Assembly: GCA_014058105.1 (NCBI GenBank)
Contig: JACGCM010000310.1
Coordinates: 930,001 to 994,000, forward strand
Length of the DNA: 64,000 nucleotides
Direction of reading: 5' to 3'
Origin: Kingdonia uniflora
Taxonomy: Eukaryota; Streptophyta; Magnoliopsida; Ranunculales; Circaeasteraceae
The notes under the pieces were generated by a model. The model saw nothing but the letters and a program-made list of their open reading frames with translations, had not been told where the DNA came from and searched no databases. This document shows, in pieces, positions 31,952 through 44,010 of the stretch. The translations under genes and the position numbers were made by a program. Each line of letters begins with the position of its first letter. Within the stretch, counting starts at the first letter, position 1.

Positions 31952-33102
31952 TGATAAACACGTAATATTTACGTGTACAACTCCTCAATTTATATCTACC
32001 TAGTCATTTATTAAATAAATGTAATATTAAGAGTGCTTTTGTTTGTATTTACAGAAATTGTAACATGATAAACAAGTTGCACATTTTTCTAGTTTTCAAC
32101 AAAGAACAAGGGTGATGCACTCCAACAATGATTCTCATTTGAAGTTGTCAACCAAAGGCTCATGGAGGAACATTGAAGAGGCATTAATGAAGATCATCAA
32201 GTCATATAATTTTATGGATGGACAAAAGCATAGACTATGGAGTTTTAAAGCTTTTATATTTTATGTATAATGAAAGGCATTGTTTAGGGGATTTCTCATT
32301 TATGTTGATATTTTGTAAACCCTCCTATACTCTATAAATAGGAGGGGAATCCCACCCATGAGAGGACATCTTGGAGAGTGTAATATCAAAGTTTATATCA
32401 ATAAAGGTTCTTCTTTATCTCTTGTTTTTATCACTTTCTTTAATCTAGTAATATGGTGATAATCGAAGGGATGAGTAGCTAAAGCTCTTAGCCACGGCTA
32501 GTGGAAGCTCCAACCCAATGTAGCCTAGTTGTAGAAGTAGCTTTAATTTGAGTACTAGTAATTTCTTTTTCTTCGGGCTCTAGTTCGAATCCTTCATTCC
32601 TTCATCCTAATGCTTGACCATAGTTAAGATTTGTAGGAATGAAGAAACCAACCAACCATCTTGTTTGACCATAACAAGATTGGTTAAGAACATGGAGAAA
32701 CGAAACTAATCTGCCTTACTCAACATGACCATTATTATGTAAGGTGGTTTATCGAGAATTCCAAAACGTTAATTTCTTTTCCATTATGAGTATCGTGTAT
32801 ACCCGACCAAGGATACATGGTACGGGAATTAATTAGTACTTTAATTAAAGATGCCTTCTCATTGACTATATGGGTTGGAGTAGAATTGATGCCTTGGCTC
32901 CCACTCCAACTTATCTTACAATTTGTTTATTTCTTCTTTTTATTTCATAACCTACGCAAACTCATTGTTATTGGATAAAACTGGTAGCTCGAAGTAGAAT
33001 TCGTACCACAAGTCTCTTGGGATACGACCCCGCTTACCCTTGTACTTAACGGTACACCGTGCGTTTGCGGGTCATTTAAGACGTCGGGTTTATAATCGAT
33101 CA
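31952..33102 (+). repeat. Athila-II 5' LTR
   Basis: 1151 bp, TGATAAACACG to ATCGATCA. The TATA box TCTATAAATA is at 32331-32340, followed by a G-rich stretch. It aligns with 17536-18642 and with the first 281 bases of 46660 onward. Confidence 0.92.
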
Positions 33103-33106
33103 AGTT

Positions 33107-33126
33107 TTTGGTGCCATTGCCGGGAA
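33107..33126 (+). other. Athila-II primer-binding site
   Basis: TTTGGTGCCATTGCCGGGAA is a two-base variant of TGGCGCCGTTGCCGGGGA, the complement of plant tRNA-Asp used by Athila-type elements. The Athila leader then runs on at 33127-33231 without a gene. Confidence 0.82.
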
Positions 33127-33231
33127 CTTGTGAATGCGTTTTTTTTTTTAGTTCTTATTTTTAAGTCGATTTTATTGTTTTTCCCCTTTTACTCTCTTTC
33201 CATTTTTTTTCTTTTCCTTCTTTTTGGCAAC

Positions 33232-33825
33232 TATAATAGCCTATTTTGGTAGATACCAAAAATAGCTTTACACCATAGAATTTTGAATGATATGAGAGTG
33301 AAAATAATAACAAGCACAAAGATTTAGAGTGGAAAACCCTTGAATGGGTAACAAACTATGACCTCTCCTAAGGATTTGAGAAAGAGTTGTTTATAGATTG
33401 CTAACTATTACATGGGAGAGAGATAAGGTGTGTCAGTGAAGCCCCCCCTCTTTTCGTTCCAGCTCACTAGTCTTATTTATAGGCATTATTACATGACCGT
33501 TACAATATTGCTTTAATGAGGAACGTTACAATATCAGGTTGGTCTTCATAATTGCCGAGTAACGGCTTGAGTAACTTTTCTTCCTTGTAACCACTCCATA
33601 ATGTGTTATAAATGCGCCACGTGTTTGTTGACGAGGTCGAGTAAATGTGTGATGGTCGTATACTGAGGCCTGAGCTTGAGATTCGGAGTAGGCTTTTACT
33701 TCCAATCGAGTTGTAGCTGTTTGATGTACTGTAGCAGGTCGAAGTACTGTAGCTGTATCAGTTCAAAGTACTATAACAGGTTGAAGTTACTGTAGCAGGT
33801 CGAGTATTGGAAATAAATCACCAAA
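33232..33825 (-). repeat. Tat-II 3' LTR
   Basis: 594 bp on the minus strand. It carries four units of an 18-20-bp minisatellite (33722-33805), against seven in the other LTR, which accounts for the 59-bp length difference. Confidence 0.9.
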
Positions 33826-33929
33826 TTCGCCCCGTCTCAGCCAATAGCACGAGAAGCATCAGAAGCGAGTTGTGTTGGTTGAGACATATCTTTGAACTTT
33901 GGATATGTAAATTGCATGGCTGAAGCAAC

Positions 33930-34060
33930 TGTTGTAAGAGAATGTATTATAATGTATTATAAATATATGATAATGTAGTAGAATGGATGATCATGTATGA
34001 CAATGTAGTATAATGGATGATCATGTATGATAATGTAGTAGTAGAATGCATGCTAGTATG
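33930..34060. repeat. 30-bp AT-rich tandem repeat in Tat-II
   Basis: AATGTAGTA recurs at 33972, 34002 and 34032, exactly 30 bp apart, each followed by a GATGATCATGTATGA-like segment. About three copies. Confidence 0.75.
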
Positions 34061-34069
34061 TATGATGAT

Positions 34070-34780
34070 AGTATGTCTCGAGTACAGATCGAATTGAGTA
34101 TATCAATAAGCGACCGTAATGAGATATCTTTGAATATTGAATAGCTGTATGGCGCATCTCTGCCAGATCAAATTGAATGTCTCAATAAGTGACCCTCGGT
34201 GAGCGAGTTTATTTGAACAGCGATGATATAGGCCTCAGTCACAGATCGAATTTGAGCGTATCAATAAGCGACCATACTGAGGCATCTTTGAATATTGAAC
34301 AGTTGTATGGCACATCTTTGCCATATCGAATTGAATGTCTCAATAAGCGACCCTCAGAGAGCAAATTTATTTAAGCAGCGATGATGCAGGTCTCAGTCAC
34401 AGGTCAAATTGAGCGTATCAATAAGCGACCGTACTGAGACATCTAGAATCTTGAATAACTGTATGGCGCATCTCTGCCAGATCGAATTGATTGTCTTAAT
34501 AAGCAACCCACGGAGAGAAAGTTTATTTGAACAACAATGATGTAGGTCTCAGTCACAAGTCAAATTGAGCGTATCAATAAGCGACCGTACTTAGACATCT
34601 TTTAAATATTGAACAGCTGTATGGTGCATCTCTGCCAGATCGAATTGATTATCTCAATAAGCGATCCTCAGAGAGCGAGTTTATTTAAACAACATTGATG
34701 TAGGTCTCAGTCACAAGTCGAATTAAGCATATCAATAAGCAACCATACCGAGACATCTTTGAATATTGAATGTAGAGCTG
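34070..34780 (-). repeat. 157-bp tandem repeat array in Tat-II
   Basis: The marker GCGACC starts at 34110, 34268, 34425, 34581 and (mutated) 34739: spacings 158, 157, 156, 158. Each monomer has two halves of about 78 bp, both ending TCAATAA. Inverted, it is the same monomer as in Tat-I (6540-7290). Confidence 0.92.
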
Positions 34781-34849
34781 GGCTGGTTGTATCCAGGCGG
34801 TAGCTTTTAGATATGTAGAATGTGCTCTGTTTGGTCAATAATCGACCTG

Positions 34850-36245
34850 CAAGATGTTGGTCGAGCTCGCCCCAAGTATTAGTTAAGTTTTTTGATCTTG
34901 AGTCTTGAAGTTGAGTTTGAACATTGTGCCTGAAGATGATATCGGGCTCGCCCCGAGTATAAGCTGGAATAAGTTGTAATCGTCTTGAGAACCTCGACTT
35001 TGAGCGCCTTTATAATGTGATTTGATGTTGCCGAAAAGATGATATCAAGAATTAAGTCTGAATCTGAGATCGGGCTCGCCCCGAAGTATGATTTATTGTG
35101 CTGGTCAAATATTACGTCTGAATCTGAAATTAGGCTCGCCCCGAGTATGATTTACGTTGATTGATATTAAGTTTGTTGTATCTGAAGCTGAGGACGAGCG
35201 CTGTGTCTGAATCTGAAATTGGGCTCGCCCCGAGTATGAGTATGAATAAGTTGTAATCGCCTCGAGTACCTTGACTTCGAGCGCTTTGATAATGTTGTTG
35301 AAAAGATCGGGTTGGCCTTAATATTTATTTAAATTCTGAGCTCGATAATAAGTTGTAATCGCCTCGAGTACCTCGGCCTCGAGCGCCTTGATAATTTGGT
35401 TTGTTGAAAAGATGAGGACAAACATTGAGTCTGAATCTGAAGTTGGGCTCGCCTCGGGTATGATTGAATGTGTAGGTCAAGTGTTGTGTCTAAATCTGAA
35501 GTTGGGCCTGCCCCGAGTATACGTTAAGTCGATTGAATTTGTAATAAGATTGAGTATTGAGTCTGAAGCAGAGATTGGGATCGCCTCGAGTATAAGCTTG
35601 AATAAGTTGTAATCGCCTCGAGTACCTCGACCTCGAGCGCCTTGATAATTTGGTTTTATGTTGCTGAAAAGATGAGGACGAGCATTGAGTCTGAATCTGA
35701 AATCGGGCTCGCCCCGAGTATGAGTATGAGTTACGTTAATTGTCATTCAGTCTATTATGCCTGAAGCTGAGGATGAGCGTTGTGTCTGAATCTGAAGTCG
35801 GACTCGCCCCGAGTCTGATTTATGCCGATTGGTATTAAGTCTGTGGTTGAGGTTGAATATTGTGTCTGAAGCTGAAATCGGGCTCCTCCCGAGTATAGCT
35901 TGAATAAGTTGTAATCGCCTCGAGTACCTAGACCTCGACTGGCTTAATAATATGGTTTGATGAGTTCGATTATTGAGTCTGAATCTGAGATCGGGCTCGT
36001 CCCGAGTATGAGTTTGAATAAGTTGTAATCCCCCTCAAGTACCTCGACCTGGACCACCTTCATAAGGTTGTTGGAAAGATCGGGCACTCCCCGAGTATAA
36101 TTTTTGTCGATTGACATTAAGTATGTTGTATCGGAAGCTGAGGACGAGCATTGTGTCTGAATCTGAAGTCGGGCTCGCCCCGATTATGATCTTAAATAAG
36201 TTGCAATCGCCTCGAGTACCTCGACCCTGAGCGCCTTAATAATGT
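34850..36245 (-). repeat. Complex GC-richer repeat array in Tat-II
   Basis: About 13-14 copies of GGGCTCGCCCCGAGTAT-like text, interleaved with AAGTTGTAATCGCCTCGAG and CCTCGAGCGCCTTGATAAT segments at irregular 50-300-bp spacing. The ORFs through it (e.g. 35388-35612) are translations of the repeat and are not called. The order suggests repeated expansion and partial deletion of a composite unit. Confidence 0.85.
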
Positions 36246-36249
36246 AGTG

Positions 36250-37433
36250 AAAAAAATTAATCTGTAGTCAATTATTCATCGGTGTAGGGTCTGGTTTAAT
36301 GGGGTCATCATCATTATAGCGAGTTGTACAGAGGTAAGAGCGCATGTGGACCCGAAATGTGGCAATGATGTCTTGGAAGAGCATTTCTTGCTGCAACAGA
36401 GCATTTCTTGATGAATTGAAACTAAGAGCACTCGGTTAGGCTCTCCCTTCCTGCCTAAAAAATTATGCTACATTGTTTATTAGTTCTTGGTGCGAAGAAA
36501 AGTGAATATAAACGTTTCTCCCCCTGATGTTGGGCTGAACATCGACATAACATTGTACTGCCTCTTAAAGTATCGCTGTCGAGATAAAACTCCTTTGAAA
36601 AATCTGGAAGTGTAAACTGGAATCGTAATCTGGAAATCTGATCTTGAATTGTAATCTGTAAATCTGATTCAGGAATTGTAATCTAGAATTTTTGATCCCT
36701 TAAGAAATAGCTTAGAGTCCGAATCACGATCCGAAGATGAAGATTTTTTCTAAGAGAAGAATATTGAATGGGGCTTAGATCGGATGATCGACGATGGGAT
36801 GATTGTACTCCCATCTTCAAATCCGAACTTTTCATCGTCATCTGGAAGATCGTCTGATTGAAACACGAAGAAAGATTATGAGATTGTTAAGGTGATGATG
36901 AGGAAGAGACTGAATTCATATCCTGGTTTCACGAACTGTAATGATAATTCGAACTGCTAATGTAAATATACTTTAAACTAGGTTCACGATCTGTCCAATT
37001 CGACCTGTAAAAAGATTCTTCCTGCGGATTAAATGCAGGTAGTAGAGTAGATTTCCCCATTCGAACTATCTTGATTCACCATATCATCATGAGAGCAAAG
37101 AACGTCATCGGATCTGAAATCAAACCCTCTTGAACCAGAGCCGGTTAGATTGTAGAAGTTAAAGCTTTCTGGTTGTTGTTGCCATTAGAGCAAACTCCAA
37201 TCGAGTTTCAGAGAGACTGATGGTCATGATCATGAGAGAGAGAGACATCAAACATTGTGGTGAACAAAAAGTAAAAAATTCGCCTGAAATGTTTTGAAGT
37301 TATGAGAGAGAGAGATCAACTTTGGTATAGGAGAGAAAAGCAGAGAAAAAGGAACCTCAAATGTTTAAGCTTGACATTTGGTTCGGTTGTTGAGCATTGG
37401 CTAATCGTTGCGGTTACCACAGACGGCGCCAAA
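36250..37433 (-). other. Tat-II leader region, no gene
   Basis: The minus-strand sequence downstream of the primer site, where gag would be expected. It has only short frames. Short AATTGTAATCTGTAAATCTG-like repeats occur at about 36600-36680. PBS complement AGACGGCGCCAAA lies at 37421-37433. Confidence 0.6.
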
Positions 37434-38086
37434 TGTAATAGTTTATTTTCATAGAGACCGAAAATAGGTTTACACCATAGAATTTTGAATGATATGAGAG
37501 TGAAAGTAATAACAAACACAAAGATTTAGCGTAGAAAACCCTTGAATGGGTAAAAAACTACGACCTCTCCTGAGGATTTGAGAAATAGTTGTTTATAGAT
37601 TGCTAACTATTACATGGGAGAGAGATAAGGTGTATCAGTGAAGCCCCCCTTTTCGTTCCAGCTCTCTAGTCCTATTTATAGGTCTTATAACATGACCGTT
37701 ACAATATTGCATTAATGAGGAACGTTACAATATCAGGTTGGTCTTCATAATAGTCGAGTAACGGCTTGAGTAACTTTTCTTCCTTGTAGCCGCTCCATAA
37801 TGTGTTATAAATGTGACACGTGTTTATTGACGAGGTTGAGTAAATGTGTGATGGTCGAATACTGAGGCCTGAGCTTGAGATTTGGAGCTGGCTTTTAGTT
37901 CCAATCGAGCTGTAGTAGTTCGATGTACTGTAGCAGGTCGAAGTACTGTAGCAGGTTGAAATTACTGCAGCAGGTCAAAGTACTGTAGCTGTATCAGTTT
38001 GAAGTTACTGTAGCAAGTCGAAGTACTGTAGTTATATCAGTTGGAAGTTACTGTAACTGGTCGAGTATTGGAAATAAGTCACCACA
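37434..38086 (-). repeat. Tat-II 5' LTR
   Basis: 653 bp. Read on the minus strand it starts TGTGGTGACTT and ends AAACTATTACA. It shares its last about 130 bases (R/U5) with Tat-I but has a different U3. A TATA box (CTATAAATAGG on minus) lies near 37672. It contains seven minisatellite units at 37921-38062. Confidence 0.9.
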
Positions 38087-38091
38087 GCAAC

Positions 38092-39690
38092 CACTTGGGT
38101 GCAAACAGGAACAATTGTTGGGTGCTCAAGGAGGTGAGTTCTCAGATTGTACAACACAGTTACAAGTTCCTATCTCCGTAACAGTGTTTTATGGAAAATA
38201 TAACTTAGCATTAACATGTTGCTACAGTTACTGTTTTCTTTGAACAGTTACTCTGTGGCCTCTTATATTTTTGTCGGGATCATTTACGAGTTGTGGGTCC
38301 AATGAAATGAACTTAAACACGAGCTTTGTTTTTTATACAAGCACAAGTTGCTTGACAATTTTTTTTTTGTTGCGGGTCCAAGAACTTACGAATTGGTTTT
38401 GATAGTTTATTAACTTGAGAACGAACTGTGGTGGGCCTTAATTCTATTGTTGCGTGCACAAAATCGAGCTTTGGTTTTTAGCAAGCTGTGGATCCAGCAT
38501 AACGAGCTTTTGCTATAAGTTATTGCAGGAATTGCTTTTGTTAAGATTTGCTTCTTTTATAATGGGTGGTCCCACTCAAGTATGAGCTGTTTTTATGTAT
38601 AACTTAAGCACGAGTTGCCTATGATAAGCACGAACTGTTTGCGGGCTTTCACTCAAGATTGAACTGTTCTACCACTTAAGCACGAACTATTTTTCTTATA
38701 AGCTGCTGCCCGAGTTGCTTGTATGAATTTTACTTTAATTATGATAAAGACATCATTTTTGCTCATCTTGATTATTACTCTCCATTGTCGATCAAAACAC
38801 AAGTCGATTATATTTTGGCAATCTTGGGCACCGATAAGGGATACAAAAGAACGGAAAGTGCGAAGAGTTTTGAAGGTGGAAATACGAAAAACTTAAAGCA
38901 TGGGAAATTTCTTGAAAAATCCTTCTTGTGCCCCCTAAGTGAAGGGGAACTTCCTTCTTTCACCCCGTAAGTGAAGGGGCAGCCACAGCTACACCGGGAA
39001 ACATTTCCAGTAGGTTGGTACTTCTCTAACTTGACATCTAAAAGGGGTACATATCCGCTATGCCCCCGCACTAGGACATATAAAGTCGTGTGGGCTGTGC
39101 CAATACACGCTGCTCTAATAAATAAAAAATTATGGTTGGATTGACCTATTGCTATGTTTAATATTCTTTTCATTCCAATATTAGTAAATGTAAAAATTGT
39201 TAGAGACTTATGAGATTTCATCACCCAAAAAGCTCTCTAACAAGTGGGACCACCTATTCGGGATTCGAAGAAATTCGTATCACATGAAAATTGAACGTCC
39301 CGGACTTCAAAATAACTGTTAATAAAAAAAAGTAGCAAGATTCTCGCAGGATTTCAACACCCAACGGATGGGTGTTCTGGACCGCGAAATACTGGTTGTA
39401 GGTTTGCGATATTACCATTCCGAGTGGTGAGGTATGATAAGGCGACTCACTTGGGCGTGAAAACTGAACATCTACTTTAAGATGGTACTAGCACAGTAAC
39501 ACAAAGGAGTATAGAAACCAAAGCCTTGTTCCATCGTACCCATTTTGAACATAGAAGAATATAGGGGAGACCTAATTATTACTTCTAAAAAATGTTGATG
39601 TGCTAGAATCTAGGTTTAATTGATTATTTACTGTACCGGGTGCTAAATTTTATTGATTAATTGTTATGCATGATCAATTGAACACGTGGA
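38092..39690 (+). other. Athila-II leader, second part
   Basis: Untranslated leader between Tat-II and gag. 38280-38720 holds degenerate repeats of an AAGCACGAGTTGC-like segment. A short duplicated AAGTGAAGGGG lies at about 38937-38980. The ORFs 38719-38970 and 38808-39224 (minus) overlap each other and show no known domain. Confidence 0.55.
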
Positions 39691-41690
39691 AGAAAACGCT
39701 TAGGAAGCTTACCAGAACCTTTGCCCATTTATGGGCCGCCACCACAGCCTAAGCGGAGAGGGCGGTCTCCTCACACAGTCAATACAATAAAGGACTTAGG
39801 AGCCCTAGTTTGGGAGGAAAGTGATCCATCTCAAGTTTTCCTAATTTTTGAGGAGGGTAATTCATCTAGAGTTGACCCAATTGTACTTGTTGTCGAGCTA
39901 GAAGTTCAGCCTCCAATTATGGCTGCCGCCGAATCTTTTAGGAACTATTGGACCCCAGTGGTGAGTGATTTGCCTTCGTGTATTGTGCCACCAGCTGTCA
40001 CGACAAACAATTATGAAATCAAGCCTAGTGTGATCCAAATGTTTTCTACATTTTGTAGGCTTAATTCTGAGAGCCCTTATAAGCACGTCCATGAGTTTAA
40101 GAAAATTTGTGCGCTCTCTAAATACTAACATTTTACTTAAGATTCTGTCCGCATTTGTTTATTCCCATTCTCGCTAAAAGACAAGGCGAGTCATTGGCTT
40201 GATTTATTGACACCAGCATCTATCAATTCATGGGATCAAATGGAGACCAAGTTTAAAACCAAATGGTTTTATATGGGAAAAACCCTCGCCCTTAGAAATG
40301 CAGTTGTTAAATTTGTTCAAAATGAGAGTAAAACGTTTTACGAGGCATATGAGAGATATAAAGATCTTCTTTCACGATATCCCCATCATGGTTTTGAGAA
40401 GCAATATCTAGCCCAGATCTTCTATCGTAAAAGAACTTTTGAAAATGGTTATAGGCTAGAATTCATGCATTGTGGCAAATTCCAGAACCTTGAGCCTGAT
40501 AGAGCTTATGAGGAATTTGAGACATTGGCTGAAAACTCCCAGCAGTGGGATTTTAATCCACATAGAAATATTTGTACAACCAAGAAAGGTGGCTTATACA
40601 AAGTGAGTGAGGGAACGACCATCAAAGCCCAATTAGATACTCATACCCAAAAAATTGAGGCTATGGCTACGAATCAATCTAAGGGTAGTGTGAACCAGGT
40701 TCAACAGCAGAGTTGCACCGTTTGTTATGATGTAACCATTGTGCCTCAAATGTATCCCATGCTCAATGAAATGAATGACAATCCAGAGCAAGTGAATGCT
40801 GTGAATAATACCTACAAGAGGCCCTTTGACCTGTACAAGCCAACTTGGCAGAACAACCCAAATTTTTTGTAGAAGAACAACCAACCCATTTCAGGCTTTG
40901 GAGAGCCACAAACCTCCGGTCATAATTTTCCTAGGAATCTCCTTTCTTAATCTTATCCTCAGGAATCTTAGCAATTCTTTCAGTCATCCAAATAGTACCC
41001 ACCCGCTCCACTCAAACCATTTATGGAAGATACCCTTGCTCTCTTCATACAACAATCAATGGAAAGACAAAAACAAGTGTTGCAATTTCAACAACAAATG
41101 ATGCAATTTCAAGAATAGACTTTGGTGAATCAAAATTTTACATCCCAATCTATCTCTAATCTTGAGACTCAGATAGGACAATTGGAAAATGCTTTGCATG
41201 AGAGACCCCCAAGTAAGCTACCTAGCCAACCTGTATCTAATCAAAAAGGACCACTAGGGTTTGATGTTAGCTCAATCCCAAAACAGCTTAATATCATTAC
41301 CACTCTTCGAAGTGGTAGACAAATTGATAACCGAGTTGAAATGCCTAGGGTTGAGCCAATACCCATTACTATTGAGGATGAGGTCGATACGACTGAACCA
41401 GTTGTAGTAAGCAACCATAAACCCTCCAAGAAATCTAAGGAGTTGCATACATCATCTATTTTCGTACCAAAGGCACATATTGAGCCAAAGGTGCCTTATC
41501 CACAACGCCTTCTTCTAGCTATTAAAGGGATTCAATTTGACGAGATATTGGATACATTTAAGAAAGTTCATATAAATATTCTAGTACTTGATGTCATCAT
41601 GCTTATCCCTACATATGCCAAATTCCTAAAAGAAGCGTGCACTAGGAAAAGGAAAATCAATGTGCACAAGAAAATTTTTTGACTGAAACA
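39691..41690 (+). pseudogene. gag: Athila-II gag
   Basis: Open pieces 39721-40128, 40207-40872 and 41122-41682. Core Gag text: PSVIQMFSTFCRLNSESPYK, HVHEFKKICALS, FPFSLKDKASHWLDLL, WDQMETKFKTKWF and YEAYERYKDLLSRYPHHGF. A Gln-rich region and LNIITTLRSGRQIDN follow, the latter a typical Athila segment before protease. TAG stops at 40870 and about 41118 stand where relatives have Gln. No CCHC is needed in this lineage and none is evident. Confidence 0.88.
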
Positions 41691-42125
41691 TTAACCCCGC
41701 CTAAGCTTAGAGATCCTGGAAGCCCAACCATCCCCTGTAAAATTGGAGATCACAAAGTGGATAGGGCATTACTTGACTCAGGGGCTAGTGTGAATGTCCT
41801 ACCTTACTCGGTCTATCAAGAATTAGGAGTTGGAGAACTTGAGCCTACCTGAATAATACTTTAATTGGCTGACAGGTCAATGCGATACCCACGTGGTATC
41901 CTTGAGGATATTCTTATCAAGGTTGATACTCTCATTTTTATTGTGGACTTTGTTGCTTTGGACACTGAAGATGTAAAGAATCCTAGCTGTGAGATCCCCG
42001 TCATATTGGGCCGCCCTTTCCTTGCGACTGCTCATGCCATTATTAATTGCTTTAAGGGGGTCTTACAACTATCAATGGGAGACATGAAGATCAATCTTAA
42101 TGTTTTTAACAATAATACTCAAGTC
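41691..42125 (+). pseudogene. pol: Athila-II protease
   Basis: KVDRALLDSGASVNVLPYSV keeps the DSGA active site (Asp codon 41775-41777). After a TGA at about 41851 (expected Arg, CGA), the frame continues from 41865: YPRGILEDILIKVD, then the flap ILGRPFLATAHAIINC and a QLSMGDMKINLNVF end. It matures the Gag-Pol polyprotein. Confidence 0.88.
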
Positions 42126-43490
42126 CCTCATTCTGATCAGATGGCTGAGCTGAATCTGATTTACTCCCTAGTTTACAACTCGTTCCCTAAATCTTTTTCT
42201 GAGGACCCCTTAAAATCATGTCTTATAAACTTTTGTGAAGACTTTGATGAAAATCCGATTGTTGAAGAGCTTAATGCTCTACTTGACTCAACACCTTCTT
42301 TTACCAAGTCTAAATGGAGACCTCATATTGAACCTCTAGAACCGTCCACTACTTTGCCTATTCCATTCATTGTTAATGTACCCAAGTTAGGCCTCAAGCC
42401 ACTACCTAAGACTTTGAAGTATGCTTTCTTAGGTGATTCTAAAACTCTGCCTGTGATCATAGCTTCCAATCTAAATGTTAACCAGGAAAGTAGATTGTTG
42501 GGTATCCTTGGAAGACACAAATCAGCCCTAGGGTGGTCTATAGTAGACTTGAAGGGGATTAGCCTAGCCGTTTGCATGTATCGCATCAATCTCAAGGAAG
42601 GTGCTAAAAATTCTTACGAGATGCAAAGGCGGTTAAATCCTGCCATAATGGAGGTAGTGAAGAAGGAAGTTCTCAAACTTTTAAACTCGGGTATCATATA
42701 CCCTATTTTGGATAGTAAGTGGGTCAGCCCCGTTCAGGTTGTACCTAAGAAATCTGGGATTACCATAGCTAAGAATGAGAATAATGACCTAATCCCCACC
42801 CGCATGACCACCGGGAAACGTGTATGTATCGACTACAGGAAATTGAACACGGTCACAAGGAAAAATCATTTTCCTCTTCCTTTCATCGATCAAATGCTTG
42901 GACGCTTAGCCAGAAAAGTCATTACTATTTTCTTGACGGTTATTTTGGATACAATCAGATCTCCATTTCCCCAGAAGATCAGGAGAAGACAACCTTCACA
43001 TGTCCCTTCTGGATAAATACTTATCGACGTATTCCATTTGGGTTGTGCAATGCACCCGCTACATTCCAGCGTTGCATGATGAGCATATTTTCTGATATGG
43101 TTGATAAGTTTCTTGAAATATTTATGGATGACTTCTCTGTGTATGGATCGTCTTTTGACGAATGTTACACCATTTAAAGCTCGTGTTAGAACAATGTACA
43201 CAAACCAATTTGGTGTTAAACTGGGAAGAGTATCACTTCATGGTGACACAAGGGATAGTTCTTGGACATATTATCTCAAATAAAGGGATTGAAGTCGATA
43301 ATGCCAAGATCGACATTATTTCTTCTTTACCTCCACCTCAGACGGTTAAGGCCATTCGATCATTTCTAGGGCATGCTGGGTTTATCGCCGGTTCATCAAA
43401 GATTTTAGCAAAATTTCTCAACCCTTGTAAAATTTACTTGCTAAGGATACTGATTTCAACTTTGATGATGCATATTCGGGAGCTTTTGAG
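42126..43490 (+). pseudogene. pol: Athila-II reverse transcriptase
   Basis: A linker with LKPLPKTLKYAFLG, typical of Athila-type pol, leads into the RT: CMYRINLKEGAKNSYEMQRR, GIIYPILDSKWVSPVQVVPK, GKRVCIDYRKLNTVTRKNHF and, after a frameshift near 42940, DGYFGYNQISISPEDQEKTT, then IPFGLCNAPATFQRCM and the catalytic FMDDF at about 43121-43135. A second frameshift near 43180 precedes VLGHIISNKGIEVDNAKID. Catalytic residues are intact; frameshifts kill it. Confidence 0.9.
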
Positions 43491-44010
43491 AAGCTCAAAC
43501 TTCTATTAACTTCTGCCCCAATCATCCAACCTCCCGATTGGGGACTTCCCTTTGAGCTTATGTGTGACGCTTTTGATTATGTTGTTGGAGCGATTTTAGG
43601 GCAAAGAGTAGATAATAGACCTCATATTATTTACTATGCTAGTCGCACGCTCAATGATGTATGGTTAAATTACTTCCCACAGAGAACGAGTTATTAGCCA
43701 TTGTGTTTACCTTGGAGAAATTTTGATCATACCTTGTTGGATTCAAAATCATTGTTTACACCGACCATGCAGCCTTAAAGTATTTACTATCTAAAAAAGA
43801 CGTTAAGCCTCGGTTAATTAGATGGATTCTTTTGTTACAAGAATTTGATATCAAAATTTGAGATAAAAAAGGTGTTGAGAATGTGGTTGCATACCATCTA
43901 TCTTAAATTTTCACTGAAGGTGCTAAAGAATTTCGCCCTATCTTAGAGATATTTCCTGATGAGCAGCCTATGGCTATCTCATAACTGCCTTGGTACGCCA
44001 ATATTGTCAA
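43491..44010 (+). pseudogene. pol: Athila-II RNase H
   Basis: PPDWGLPFELMCDAFDYVVG and GAILGQRVDNRPHIIYYAS are in frame; later parts need frame changes (AIVFTLEKF, then [16 protein letters not shown] text near 43755). Stops are frequent after 43660. Single RNase H only, unlike the Tat elements. Confidence 0.8.

Larger units (their letters stand above)
33232..38086 (-). mobile_element. Tat-II: non-coding Tat derivative inside the Athila-II leader
   Basis: 4.86 kb, minus strand. LTRs are 37434-38086 (5') and 33232-33825 (3'); a perfect 5-bp duplication GCAAC flanks it (33227-33231; 38087-38091). The primer site next to the 5' LTR, read on the minus strand, is TTTGGCGCCGTCTGTGG. The interior holds tandem repeats and AT-rich spacers but no gag or pol, so it is a LARD-like, non-autonomous element dependent on Tat proteins. 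Confidence 0.9.

Noticed and set aside
33107..33126. tRNA-Asp-like sequence as a tRNA gene
   Set aside because: Only the 3' 18 bases are present, directly after an LTR, so it is a primer-binding site.
35388..35746. ORFs on both strands in the Tat-II GC-rich repeats
   Set aside because: They are translations of the composite repeat and restart with each unit.
34070..36245. Repeat arrays considered as CRISPR
   Set aside because: Units are 157 bp or irregular, diverged, without unique spacers, and lie within LTR-bounded plant elements.
38719..39224. Two overlapping ORFs (plus and minus) in the Athila-II leader
   Set aside because: They contradict each other, lack domains, and the region is an untranslated leader by position.
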